From: Rhizophagus clarus
Lineage: Eukaryota; Glomeromycota; Glomeromycetes; Glomerales; Glomeraceae
Direction: 5' to 3'
DNA: 64,000 bases
Assembly: GCA_015698045.1 (NCBI GenBank)
Contig: BLAL01000276.1
Span: 1 to 64,000 of the forward strand
Of this stretch, positions 49,514 to 61,200 are shown in pieces (the stretch's first letter is position 1; every line of letters starts with the position of its first letter). The notes beneath the pieces are model-generated. The model had not been told where the DNA came from and ran no database searches. It worked only from the letters and a program-made list of their open reading frames with translations. The translations under genes and the position numbers were made by a program.

Positions 49514-50192
49514 AATATGATGTTTATGATGTTTTATACAACTTTATTAATTTAAGATGTTTGATACAACTTTATTAATCCATTTTTTTTTATTTTTTAT
49601 TTAATTAAGTTATATATCTTACATTATGTTATAAAAACAATTTTAAGAATTTAATATGGCTGATAATTAAATGTTCATTGCATTTTCGAGAAGTAATTCA
49701 AAAAAAAAAAAAAAATGTTAATTTAGAAAATTTAGCGTATGAATACACAAGATACGTTATAAGCATAAAAAAATTACATTACCAATAATTGATGAAAAAA
49801 ATCAAATTCAATACAAATTGATGTAAGCATTAAAATTCGCTCATATTTAATTCTCTCGGACAATTCATCAAAACAAAAATTTAAGTCAGAGAAAAAGCCA
49901 AAAATTTTAATTTTGGCCGGAATTTAATGCCCTCCAGAATTAGGTTTAAAGTTGCTAACTCTGGCCGATTTTTAATGTCGGCCGAAATTCGATTTACATT
50001 TATTTATACAGTATTACGTTACTATGGTGCACATGAATTTTTGTTCACATGTTACACCGGAGTGCGTGAAACTAAATTTAACCTATATGGAGAACAAGTA
50101 TAGCCCACATGATTTTGTGCATATACTTACTTGTATCTAAAAAAAAACAAACTCGTTAAAAATATTAAAATAACAAATATTTATTATTAAAA
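49514..50192. other. Spacer with a GGCCGGAATTTAATG-type repeat
   Basis: A repeat of about 90 bp at 49905-49995 contains TGGCCGGAATTTAATG and CTGGCCGATTTTTAATGTC. It resembles the sequence at 12210-12300. The kinase-family leader motif (AAACTCGTTAAA) is at 50149-50160. No gene. Confidence 0.45.
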
Positions 50193-53100
50193 ATGTCGAA
50201 TAAAACGGACAAAATCGATCTAATGAAAACAAATATTTATAATGATTGGTTAGAAACATCAATAAACAATGGATACATTAATTATTACAATTATTCAGAA
50301 TTTAAAAATTTAAAACCTATAGGAAATGGTTCATATGCAAGAGTATCTCGTGCCAAATGGAGAAACACTGATGGTTTCTTCGCTTTAAAAACTTTCAATA
50401 ATGATAAAATAACGCTTAAAGAAGTTGTTAATGAGGTAAATACTGTAACATATAATAATGTGATATGTAAAATTAAACGTTAATTTTGTTAATTAATTCT
50501 TTTGTTATAGATAAAACTACAGAAAGAATTGATCCCTAATGATAATATTTTACGATTTTGTGGTATCACAAAGATAGAAACTGGTAAGCATGTATTACGT
50601 AATTAAATATGGTTAGTTTATATAGGATTACTAATTATTTTCTCTATATTTTACATTTAGAAAAAAAATATTCGTTGGTTTTAGAATATGCTGACAGTGG
50701 TACATTAAAAAATTATTTAAGTAAACAATTTAACGAGCTTGATTGGAATGATAAATATCAATTATCATTTCAACTAGCTAGTGCAGTAGCATTTTTACAT
50801 GAATGTGATATTATTCATCGTGACTTGGTAATAATTAATCAACTTCTTTATTTATATGTATTTTTTTTTCCATAAAACAAGCTAAATAAAATTTTTGTGT
50901 GCAATTATATAGCATGCGGATAACGTACTTGTACATCAGAAAAAGGTAAAGTTGGCAGATTTCGGGTTATCAAAAAAAATTGCTGAAGCATCAAGTAATA
51001 CATCAAAAATATTTGGCGTAATACCTTTTGTTGACCCGAAAAAATTAAATGATCAAGGTTACAAATTAAACAAAAAATCTGATGTATATAGTATTGGAGT
51101 TTTGATGTGGCAAATTTCAATTGGGCGTCAACCATTTTCTAACGACAATTATGATGTAAGTTTATCCTTATCCATAGTAAATGGTAAAAGAGAAGAAATT
51201 ATTGATGAAACACCCACTATCTATAGTGATTTATATACAGGTAATGAAAATTCATAAGTCATAACATTTATTTATTTATTTTGAAAAGAAAACATTGTTA
51301 ATTTAATTTAATAATTAGAATGTTGGAAAACTGAACCAGATGAACGTCCAAACATGCATAAAGTTGTTTTAATACTTAAATCAATAATTTTTCCTGATCA
51401 ATATATTAAAATTAATAATAGTAATGAAGATAATCTATTACAAATATCTTTAGATATAAATGACGGTTCAAACATAAATTATGATTCAAATATAAATAAT
51501 GGTCAAGATAAAAATGATGATTTAAATGTAAATGGCGATCCAGATAAAAATGACAATTCAAATATAGATGATGATTTAAATTTAAATAATTGTATTATAC
51601 CAAAAATCGATATATTACAAGAATCTTTGGATATAAATAGTGGTTCAAACATAAATGATGATTTAAATATAAATGATCATCCAAGTACAAATAATATTTC
51701 AAATATAAATGATGATTTAGACATAAATAATTATTCAATGAGTATTCATCCTAGTATACAAAGATCTAGTATAAGTTATATAAATGATGGTTCAAATGAT
51801 ATACTAATTATTGACAGCTTACAAGACCAACCAGATTGGACAGTGATTCTTAAAAGTAATCGATCTAGTATAGCATCAATTCAGACGAGGTTATCAAAAG
51901 ATTCGTTTAGTTCCATCGATAAATTAATTACATTTATTATTGAAAAACATGATAAAGGTATTACTTTTGATCAAATACAACAACAGATTGAACAAAAAAT
52001 ATTGCAATTGGATCTAATAAATGGTTTTGTTTATTGGCTTATAGGAAATCAAGGTGAACCGAAATATAATTGGCTTTTTGGATTATTTTATTATTATGGT
52101 ATTGGAATAGAAGAAAATTACATTAAAGCATTTGAATTATTTTTAAAAGCAGCAGAAAATGACTATTCAATAGCACAAGTTTATCTTGCTAAATGTTATA
52201 ATGATGGTTATGGAACTGAAGAAGATAAAAGTTTAGCATTTACTTGGTTTCATAAAGCGGCAGGAAATAAAAGTATTATTGGACAATTTTATTTAGGATA
52301 TTGTTATGAATTTAATATTGGTACCAAAAATAATGAAAATAAATTTATTGAATGGTATCAAAAGGCAGCTAATAATGGAAATACGACTGCAAAACTTTAT
52401 CTTGCAAATTGTTACAGGTTAGGAAAAGGAATAAATAAGAATGAAAATAAAGCATTTGAATGTTATAAAATATTAGCAGAACAAGAAATAACAGATGCTC
52501 AAATCCAACTTGGAAATTGTTATCATGAAGAAATTAACAAAGTTCAAGCTTATAATTGGTATGAAAAGGCAGCAAATAATGGAAATATTATTGCAAAATG
52601 TATTCTTGAACAATGTTATAATATAAAAATTAGTACTAAAAAAAATAGAAATATGAAAATTAAGATTCATAAAAAATTATATTTTAAAGGATTAAGAATG
52701 ATTGGAATTAATTATTATAATGGTACTAGAATAAAACAAAATTATGAAAAATCCTTTTATTACTTACAAAAAGCAGCAGAAAACGAAAATAAAAATGCAC
52801 AATATTATTTAGGTAATTTTTATAGAGATGGTACAGTCGTCAGGAAAAATACTAGGAAAGCTTTTATATTATATCAAAAATCAGCTGAACAAGGATTTTT
52901 AGAAGCTCAAATTGAGCTTGGACACTGTTATAATAAAGGAATTGGAACTGAAATTAATGAATCAAAAGCATTTGAATTATATAAGATTACTGCGATAAAA
53001 GGCCACTTAGATGCTAAATACCAACTTGGATATTGTTATGATAAAGGTATTGGAACTGAAGTTGATAAAGCAAAAGCATTTGAATTATATAGAGAAGCAG

Positions 53101-53216
53101 CTGAAAAAGGTCATATCACCGCACAAGATAATCTTGGACCTTTTTTACATAGAAACATCGAAGCAGATTTAGACATTGTAACTTTTAATAGTATAATAAT
53201 CGATAAAAAAATTTAA
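50193..53216 (+). CDS. Protein kinase with C-terminal Sel1 repeats (902 aa)
   Basis: Exons are 50193-50435, 50511-50583, 50661-50827, 50913-51240 and 51319-53216, all GT-AG and in phase. The kinase has loop GNGSYA (44-49; Ala at the third Gly), Lys66, HRDL 158-161 followed by HADN, DFG 177-179, FVDPKKL for APE, and closing [10 protein letters not shown]. The linker (about residues 300-470) is made of N/D/I repeats such as [11 protein letters not shown]. The lead-in [14 protein letters not shown] and about 10 Sel1 repeats follow to the end. One segment around 52620-52690 ([20 protein letters not shown]) is not Sel1-like and is shared with the 1329-aa paralogue. A 207-bp stretch (52164-52370) is identical to 60260-60466 of that paralogue. 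It looks intact and probably expressed. Confidence 0.9.
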
Positions 53217-54246
53217 AAACATTATATGTAATATATAACTATTTTATTTATAAATGTAAACTTATAGTAATAAAACAAAATTCAAGAAACTAGTATTTAA
53301 AATTTTTGGAGCCAAAAATGACTAAGTCGGTGATCGAGTAATCTGACGAATTGCGCGAAATAAAGAGTAGTGTAAAACTAACTTTGAAAATAAAAAGTAT
53401 GTTTTGAATATAACTTTAAAGCTTAAATACAAATTCTTGAGATTGTTGTACTACAGGAGACATGCGTCGTATCGGTATATTTCTTAGTAAGTTCAAAATT
53501 TGCATAAGTTGAAAATTTTTTTCAGACATAATAAGTTACTTAGATTATCATTACACAGTGTTGTCATGGGACGAAGCGGGACTGTCTATGTCACTGTCTG
53601 GTATTTGGTATTTTTTATGTTTGGGACTTTTTGTCTGTATTAATGCCGACTAATATTCGTTAATCCCTATCAAAAGACTTTTAAGGTTAAGTCGGAGTAG
53701 TCTATGCAACAGTAATAACTGTCTCATTGTCTTGCAGGCACAGGCGCGGACGCTTTCTCTGCTAAAAATTGCGGAGGATGCAATACTATCATTGCATTGT
53801 TTGTCATATATCGCTGACCCGTTCGACGATAGTATGTGTGTATAGTAGATTTGTAATTAAATTAATTTTGTAATATTAATACTAACACTTTAAACGTTAA
53901 TCTATTAAAATTTTTTTTATATTTCTTTACTTTTCATATTTTTATCATATTTTACGAGGGAAATGTAATAAAAAAAATTTGATACATTAAAACTCTCAAC
54001 ATGAATATTAAAAGCAAAACGCTAACGTATGTGATACACTCATGAAGGGTAAATGGCGCAGCCAGATTTTATCCTATTATTTGTAACATAAGCTAATCTG
54101 TGCATTATGTAATACAAAATAGAGTATAATGCCGTGTAACATTAGTGTAAATAAGTAAATGAATAAAGTTCCGTCATTCTAAATATAAAAGAGGTTCAAA
54201 AATTTCTTCTCAAAAAAAAAAAAAAAAAAAGAACGAACGAACGCAC
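53217..54246. other. Spacer, no gene seen
   Basis: A less AT-rich island occurs at about 53560-53840, with no open frame and no tRNA fold that I can find. The rest is AT-rich up to the A-run just before the start at 54247. Confidence 0.45.
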
Positions 54247-57135
54247 ATGATGTCTTCAGTTACATTTGATATTTTAAAAGATTATGATTATGAAATTTTT
54301 TTGAAAGGATTTTTAAAAGATTTTTATCGTCAAATAATAAAAATCGAGGATTATACCAATTATGATAATATTTTAAAGGATTGGATAAAGGAATTTCTTA
54401 ATAATCAAGAAAATGATAAAATAAATTTTGAAATAATTTTAAAATTGATGGAAAATCATAAAGAGAATGAAAATTGGTTCTCAAGTTTAATAGGATTCTT
54501 TTATGAATTTGGTATGAATGATTCTAATATTATTGATAAAAATAAATCTTTAAAATTATACTTATTAACGATCAATAATATTAATAATAATAGTACTTTT
54601 AATACATATCAATTAATTAATATTATTATTGCAAAATATTTATTATCATTATACTATTATAAAGATATTATCTTATATAAAAGAAATATGATTTCTAAAG
54701 GATTTAGTTGTTTGGAAAATGTACAAGTGATGTCATATAATCATTACGAAACTTTTAATGGGTTAGAAATTAGTATATGTAAAGATGAAATAAATACTAT
54801 AGAAAAATATTTTGAATCATTTTATGACAGTTTTAACAAAAATCAAATTTATTATATTAAAAAGAAAGAATCGGAAAAATTAAATGATTTAGGTTGCTGT
54901 TACCAATACGGTATAGGTAAAATTAAAGATGAATATAAAGCATTCGAATATTATTTAAAATCAGCAAAAGGAGGAAATTTAGGAGCACAAAATAATTTAG
55001 GTTATTGTTATCAAAATGGGATTGGAATTATTAAAGATGAAAAGAAAGCAATTGAATTGTATTTAAAGGCTGCCAATGGAGGGAATTTAGACGCACAATA
55101 TAATTTAGGTATTTGTTATCAGAATGGGATAGGAATAAACAGAGATAATAAGAAAGCTTTTGAATGGTATTTTAAATCCGCTAAGGAAGAATATTCACCA
55201 GCACAAAATATGTTAGGAAAGTGTTATTATAATGAGATTGGAACGGAAAAAGATTTAAAAAAAGCCATTTGTTGGTATAAAAAATCAGCAGAAAATGGAA
55301 ATAAATTTGCACAATATAATTTAGGAAATTGCTATAAAGATGGTATAGGTATAGAAAAAAATGAAATAAAAGCTTTTAAATATTATAAAAATTCAGCAAA
55401 TCAAAAGTATTTATATGCACAATTTCAACTTGGATCATGTTATGATATTGGGATTGGAATAGAAATTAATAAAACAAAAGCATTTGAGTTATATGAGGAT
55501 GCAGCTGAAAAAGGTCATTCAAATGCTCAATTTAAACTTGGATATTTTTATGAGTTTGGTATAGGTACAGAAAAGGATTTAGGAAAAGCTATTTACTGGT
55601 ATGAAAAAGCCGCAGAAGGTGGAGATAAAATAGCACAGCATAATTTGGGACAGTGCTATAGAATTGGTAAAGGAGTTGACAAAGATAATGATAAAGCTTT
55701 CGAAAATTATAAAAAATCAGCAGATCAAGAGTATTTAGAATCACAATTTCAATTAGGATGTTGTTATTATTGTGGAATTGGGACTGAAATTAACATGACA
55801 AAATCATTTGAATTTTGGAAAATAGCAGCTGAAAAAGGACATAATATTGCACAATGCAATCTTGGAATGTTATATGAATATGGAAGAGGTACAGAAATAG
55901 ATTTAGAAAAGGCTATTTACTGGTATAAGAAAGCTTCCGATGGTGGAAATAGCAATGCACAATGTTTTCTCGGCCAATGCTATAAAAATGGAAAAGGAGT
56001 CGTAAAAGATAACATCATGGCTTTTGAATATTATAAGAAATCGACAGAACAAGGGAATAAAAGAGCGCAATTTCTACTTGGAGATTGTTATGACAAAGGA
56101 ATTGGGACTGAAACTAATAAAACAAAAGCAAATGAGTTGTATAATAGCCTATTTGATTTATATATTAAAGAAGCTGAAAATGAAAAGAATGACGCACAAT
56201 TATGTCTTGGTAATTTTTATTATCTTGGTTATTGTACAGAAAGAGATTATTACGAAGCTGTTTATTGGTTTAATAGAGCAGCAGAAAATGGTAATGAGGT
56301 AGCACAATTTTGTTTAGGTTGTTGCTATATGTTAGGAACTGGTATTGAAAAAAATGAAATTAAAGCTTTTGAATATTATAAAAAATCAGCAGAAAAAGAA
56401 TACTTGGATGCTAAATTAAACCTTGCAGTTTGTTATTTTAAAGGGATTGGGACCGAAGTTAACAAAGCAAAAGCAAATGAATTGTTCGAAAAATTATATA
56501 ATTTGTATGAAAAGGCAGCAGTAAATGAAGATGGTGTTATGCAATATTGTTTTGGTTACCTATTTTATAAAGGTTATGGAACAAAAAAAGATTTAGATAA
56601 ATCCATTTATTGGTATCAAAAAGCAGCAGAAAACGGAAATGAATTTGCTCAATATTTCTTGGGAGAATGCTACGAATTAGGAATTGGTGTAAATAAAGAT
56701 GAAGTTAAGGCTTTTGAATTTTATAAAAAATCTGCAGAAAATAGATTTGATGAAGCAAAATTTATGCTTGGATATTATTATATTAATGGTATTGGAACTG
56801 AAATTAATAAAGAAAAAGGATTTGAATTATATAATGATGCAGTTGGTAAAATAAAAAATATTTTTGACGATTATGGTAATGATGAAATACTTGATAATTT
56901 AGATGAGACTAGTAAAGTATATTATTGGTATAATAAAGCTGCAGAAGATGACAATAAATATGCATTATATAAATTAGGTGAATGTTATGAATTGGGAAAA
57001 GGAGTTACTTTTAACGAAAAAAGAGCATTTGATTTTTATAAAAAATCAGCTGATCAAGGATTTTTAGATGCTCAAAGTAAACTCGAGCATATTCATAATA
57101 AGGAATTTCAAATTAATGATGAAGAGAAGGCTTAA
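54247..57135 (+). CDS. Sel1-repeat protein without kinase domain (962 aa)
   Basis: A single exon. Residues 1-215 match the N-terminal domain of the 790-aa protein at 12860-15232 (ILKLMENHKENENWFSS, IIDKNKSLKLYLL, YNHYETFNGLEISICKDE), a module not seen in the kinase-linked members. About 20 Sel1 repeats follow, ending DAQSKLEHIHNKEF. Two repeats around residues 630-650 and 740-760 carry extra inserts (ANELYNSLFDLYIKEAENE, ANELFEKLYNLYEKAAVNE), suggesting duplication of a two-repeat block. No membrane segment or signal is visible. Likely a cytosolic scaffold. The upstream MM start has a second Met one codon in; which is used cannot be decided. Confidence 0.9.
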   Translation: MMSSVTFDILKDYDYEIFLKGFLKDFYRQIIKIEDYTNYDNILKDWIKEFLNNQENDKINFEIILKLMENHKENENWFSSLIGFFYEFGMNDSNIIDKNKSLKLYLLTINNINNNSTFNTYQLINIIIAKYLLSLYYYKDIILYKRNMISKGFSCLENVQVMSYNHYETFNGLEISICKDEINTIEKYFESFYDSFNKNQIYYIKKKESEKLNDLGCCYQYGIGKIKDEYKAFEYYLKSAKGGNLGAQNNLGYCYQNGIGIIKDEKKAIELYLKAANGGNLDAQYNLGICYQNGIGINRDNKKAFEWYFKSAKEEYSPAQNMLGKCYYNEIGTEKDLKKAICWYKKSAENGNKFAQYNLGNCYKDGIGIEKNEIKAFKYYKNSANQKYLYAQFQLGSCYDIGIGIEINKTKAFELYEDAAEKGHSNAQFKLGYFYEFGIGTEKDLGKAIYWYEKAAEGGDKIAQHNLGQCYRIGKGVDKDNDKAFENYKKSADQEYLESQFQLGCCYYCGIGTEINMTKSFEFWKIAAEKGHNIAQCNLGMLYEYGRGTEIDLEKAIYWYKKASDGGNSNAQCFLGQCYKNGKGVVKDNIMAFEYYKKSTEQGNKRAQFLLGDCYDKGIGTETNKTKANELYNSLFDLYIKEAENEKNDAQLCLGNFYYLGYCTERDYYEAVYWFNRAAENGNEVAQFCLGCCYMLGTGIEKNEIKAFEYYKKSAEKEYLDAKLNLAVCYFKGIGTEVNKAKANELFEKLYNLYEKAAVNEDGVMQYCFGYLFYKGYGTKKDLDKSIYWYQKAAENGNEFAQYFLGECYELGIGVNKDEVKAFEFYKKSAENRFDEAKFMLGYYYINGIGTEINKEKGFELYNDAVGKIKNIFDDYGNDEILDNLDETSKVYYWYNKAAEDDNKYALYKLGECYELGKGVTFNEKRAFDFYKKSADQGFLDAQSKLEHIHNKEFQINDEEKA

Positions 57136-58204
57136 AGATAGCCGTAAAGAGGGTATATTAATGCCTAATTATACCCTACAACATAATGCTGTCACTTGTA
57201 TAAAAAAATCGGGTAAATTTATTTAAATATTGGTGAATAAAATTATGGTGAAATTATCAATAGATTAGTTAGAATGTTTACATTAATCACTTTAGTCAAA
57301 TAGAAAGTTTCTTTTATTTATATTATATATTAATATTCTTATGTTATAGTTTTTTTTATTATAATAAAATTTATAGGCTGATAAAGTTTAATGAAATCTT
57401 TTCGTACTAAAAGATCTGAATAAACACCACCTTTTTATATTCATTCTTCTTCTCCAAATTCTTTCGGAACAAAATTTCTTTCAATTAACGATATTAGCTA
57501 AAACATATGCAGTTTCATTTGAACAGCAAATGTTTGTGCGATGACCTATCCTATGCAGCTTATTCTTATTCAGTTTTTGAAAAAAAGTAGAATTTGATGT
57601 ATTCAAGTATGCATAAAGCATTTGATAATCATTAGAGTAAAATTATTATTAACATTGGCACACTAGCATAACGCGACGTGTGAAGTATATAATAAATTAT
57701 TATTAACAAGTCTCAATCATATGATTCTTAGGCCCTTGTCGCTTTATTTCACTACCAATAATAGTATAATAATAATATACCACTTTTGTTATCATTAATT
57801 TTTCTTGCACTAAAAATTATAATAACCGAAAATTTTAACTTAATTCTTAAAACCAAACTTTACATACCATTTAAATCTTCGGATATATTGTGTTTCACCA
57901 AATATTCGAATTATGGCGCAGCAGTCACACTCTGTTACACTGGAATATAGATTTAGGTTTATTTTTACTTCTGCGCTTCTGGCGCTAAGATCATACCATA
58001 AAAATTTAAAGTTTAGATGTAAGTAGTACAAAACACAACATTTCTTAACAGTTAACCATTGAAAATTCTTATAAAAAAAAAAATATTTTTTTTTTGCAAA
58101 TAATAAATATTACGCATATTTAGCGTTTCATTTCAAAATTTTCGTCGATCAATCATCAAATATAAAACTATAAAAAACTCCATTAAATAAAATTATTTTC
58201 AAGA
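57136..58204. other. Spacer with kinase-family leader at its right end
   Basis: No gene is seen. At the right end, ATATAAAAC (58159-58167) precedes the leader motif AAACTCCATTAAA (58175-58187) and TTCAAGA before the ATG at 58205. A 63-codon minus-strand frame at 57840-58031 has no recognisable features. Confidence 0.45.
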
Positions 58205-61200
58205 ATGTCAAAAAAGACGAAAGAAAACGACCTTAAGGAATCAAATTATTATACCGATTGGTTAGAAAAATCGATTGCAGATGAATATATCAACTATTAC
58301 AGTTATTCGGAATTTAAAAATTTAAAATTAATAGGAAGTGGTACATATGGAAGTGTGTCTCGTGCTAATTGGAAAAATACTGATGGTTTTTTCGCTTTAA
58401 AAACTTTCAATAACGATAAAATAACGCTAAAGGAAGTTGTCAATGAGGTATATTATATATAATAGTGCAAATTTTAATTCTTAATTCTTTATGATTTTAT
58501 AAAGTTCAAATTTATTAAATTCTTTACAGATAAAATTACAAAAAAAAGTTGATGTTCATGAAAATATTTTACGAGTCTATGGCATCACAAAAATAGAAAC
58601 TTGCAAGTATTACCATATTTTATTGTATTTTGTAATATCATATTTTATTACTTATTTTCTTTAAATATTAGACCCAGAAAAAAAATACTTGTTAGTTTTC
58701 GAATATGCTGATAGCGGTACATTAAAAACTTATTTAAAAGATCGTTTTAATGAACTCGATTGGAATGATAAATATCAGTTATCATTTCAACTGGCTAGTG
58801 CAGTAGGATTCTTACACGAATGTGACATTATTCACCGCGACCTGGTATATCCAATCTTTTGAAAATTTTTTATTTTCTTTTTAATAAAATTTGCTAAATA
58901 AATTTTCTACATGCATTTATAGCATTCAGATAACGTACTTGTACATCGAAAAAAGATTAAGTTGGCGGACTTCGGATTATCAAAAAAAATTGCTGAAGCG
59001 TCAAGTAACAGTACATCTAAAATATGTGGTGTAATACCTTTTATCGACCCAAAAAGTTTAAATAATGATCATTACAAGTTAAATGAAAAATCTGACGTAT
59101 ATAGTATTGGAGTATTAATGTGGCAGATTTCAAGTGGCAATCAACCATTTTCTAATTTAAACTGTGACGAAAATTTAATATTGTCTATAATAAATGGTAA
59201 ACGAGAAAATATTGTTGAAGAAACACCTATTGATTACACTAATTTATATACAGGTAATGATTATGCACATCATTTTACTTTAAATAAGAGTATATAATTT
59301 ATTAATTATTTAAATAACTAGAATGCTGGAAATATGAATCGGATGAGCGCCCGAATATGCAAGAAGTTGTATTAGTCCTTAAATCAATAGTTTTTCCCAA
59401 TAAAGATCCTAATGATTATGAAGATAGTCTATTACAAGAAGAATTTTTAGATGCAAATATTGGTTCAAGTATAAATAATGATTTAAATATAGGTGACGAT
59501 ACAGATGCAAACAATGATCCAAATATAAATGATGATCCAGATATAAATGGCGATTCAGATATAAATGATGACCCAAATGATAATTTAGATATAAATAATT
59601 TTTCAGATATACTAAGTAATATTTGCAGTTTACAAGATCAGGCATCTATTAAATCAGTGTGGACAATGGATTTTAAAGATCTTAATGAGTATGAAGATAA
59701 CCTATTGCAAAAGTCTTTAAGCATAAATAATAGCTCAATTATAAGCGATCCAGAAGTAAATGATGTTTCAAATATAAATGATGATTCAGATATAAATGAC
59801 GATTCAGATATTAATGATGATTCAAACGATTTAGATATAGATGACATTTCAGATAATATATTAAATATTTGCAGTTCACAAGATCAGGCATCTATTAAAT
59901 CAGTGTGGACAATGGGTTATAAAAGTAATAAATCTAGTACATCAATTCAGACGATTTCATCAAAGAATTCGTCAGATACGACATTTGATATTGTTAATGA
60001 ATCGTTCGTTGATAAATTAATAGCATTTATTATTAAAAAGCATGATAAAGGTTATACTTTTGATCAAATTCAACAATTAATTGATCAAATAACATTACAA
60101 TCTAGTCAAATTATAAAAAATCTTATCAATTGGCTTACAAAAAATCAAGATAAATCATCTTATATCTGGTTCTTTGGGTTATTTTATTATTATGGTATTG
60201 GAATAGAAGAAAATGATGTTAATGCATTTGAATTGTTTTCAAAAGCTGCAGAAAATAAATATTCAATAGCACAAGTTTATCTTGCTAAATGTTATAATGA
60301 TGGTTATGGAACTGAAGAAGATAAAAGTTTAGCATTTACTTGGTTTCATAAAGCGGCAGGAAATAAAAGTATTATTGGACAATTTTATTTAGGATATTGT
60401 TATGAATTTAATATTGGTACCAAAAATAATGAAAATAAATTTATTGAATGGTATCAAAAGGCAGCTGATAATGGAAATACAACTGCAAAACTTTATCTTG
60501 CTAATTGTTACAGATTAGGAAAAGGAATAGAAAAAAATGAATTTAACGCTTTTAAATATTATAAAATATTGGCAGAAAAAGAAATCACTGATGCTCAAAA
60601 TCAACTTGGAAATTGTTATTTTTATGGAATTGGAACAGAAGTTGATAAAGATCAAGCTTTTAATTGGTATAAAAAGGCGGCAGATTATGGTAGTATAATT
60701 GCAAAATATATTCTTAAACAAAATTATAATAAGAAAATTAGTACTAATAAAACGAAAAGTATAGAAATCAAAATTCATAAAACAATGTATTTTGAGGGAT
60801 TAAGACTAATTGGAGTTAATAATTATAATGGCATTGGTACAAAACAAAATTATAAAAAAGCATTTTATTATTTCCAAAAAGCAGCAGAAAATGGAAATAA
60901 AATTGCACAACATGACTTAGGTAATTGTTATAAAAATGGTAAAGGGGTGAAACAAAATAATAGAAAAGCTTTTAAATTATATCAAAAGTCAGCTGAAAAA
61001 GAACATTTAGATGCTCAATATCAACTTGGATGTTGTTATAATTTTGGAATTGGAACTGAAATTGATAAAACAAAAGCATTTGAATATTATAAAATAGCAG
61101 CTGAAAAAGAACATTTAGATGCTCAATATCAACTTGGATGTTGTTATAATTTTGGAATTGGAACTGAAATTGATAAAACAAAAGCATTTGAATTATATAA

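Noticed and set aside
53560-53840. tRNA or other RNA gene in a less AT-rich island
   Set aside because: I could not draw a cloverleaf or find A/B boxes with correct spacing.
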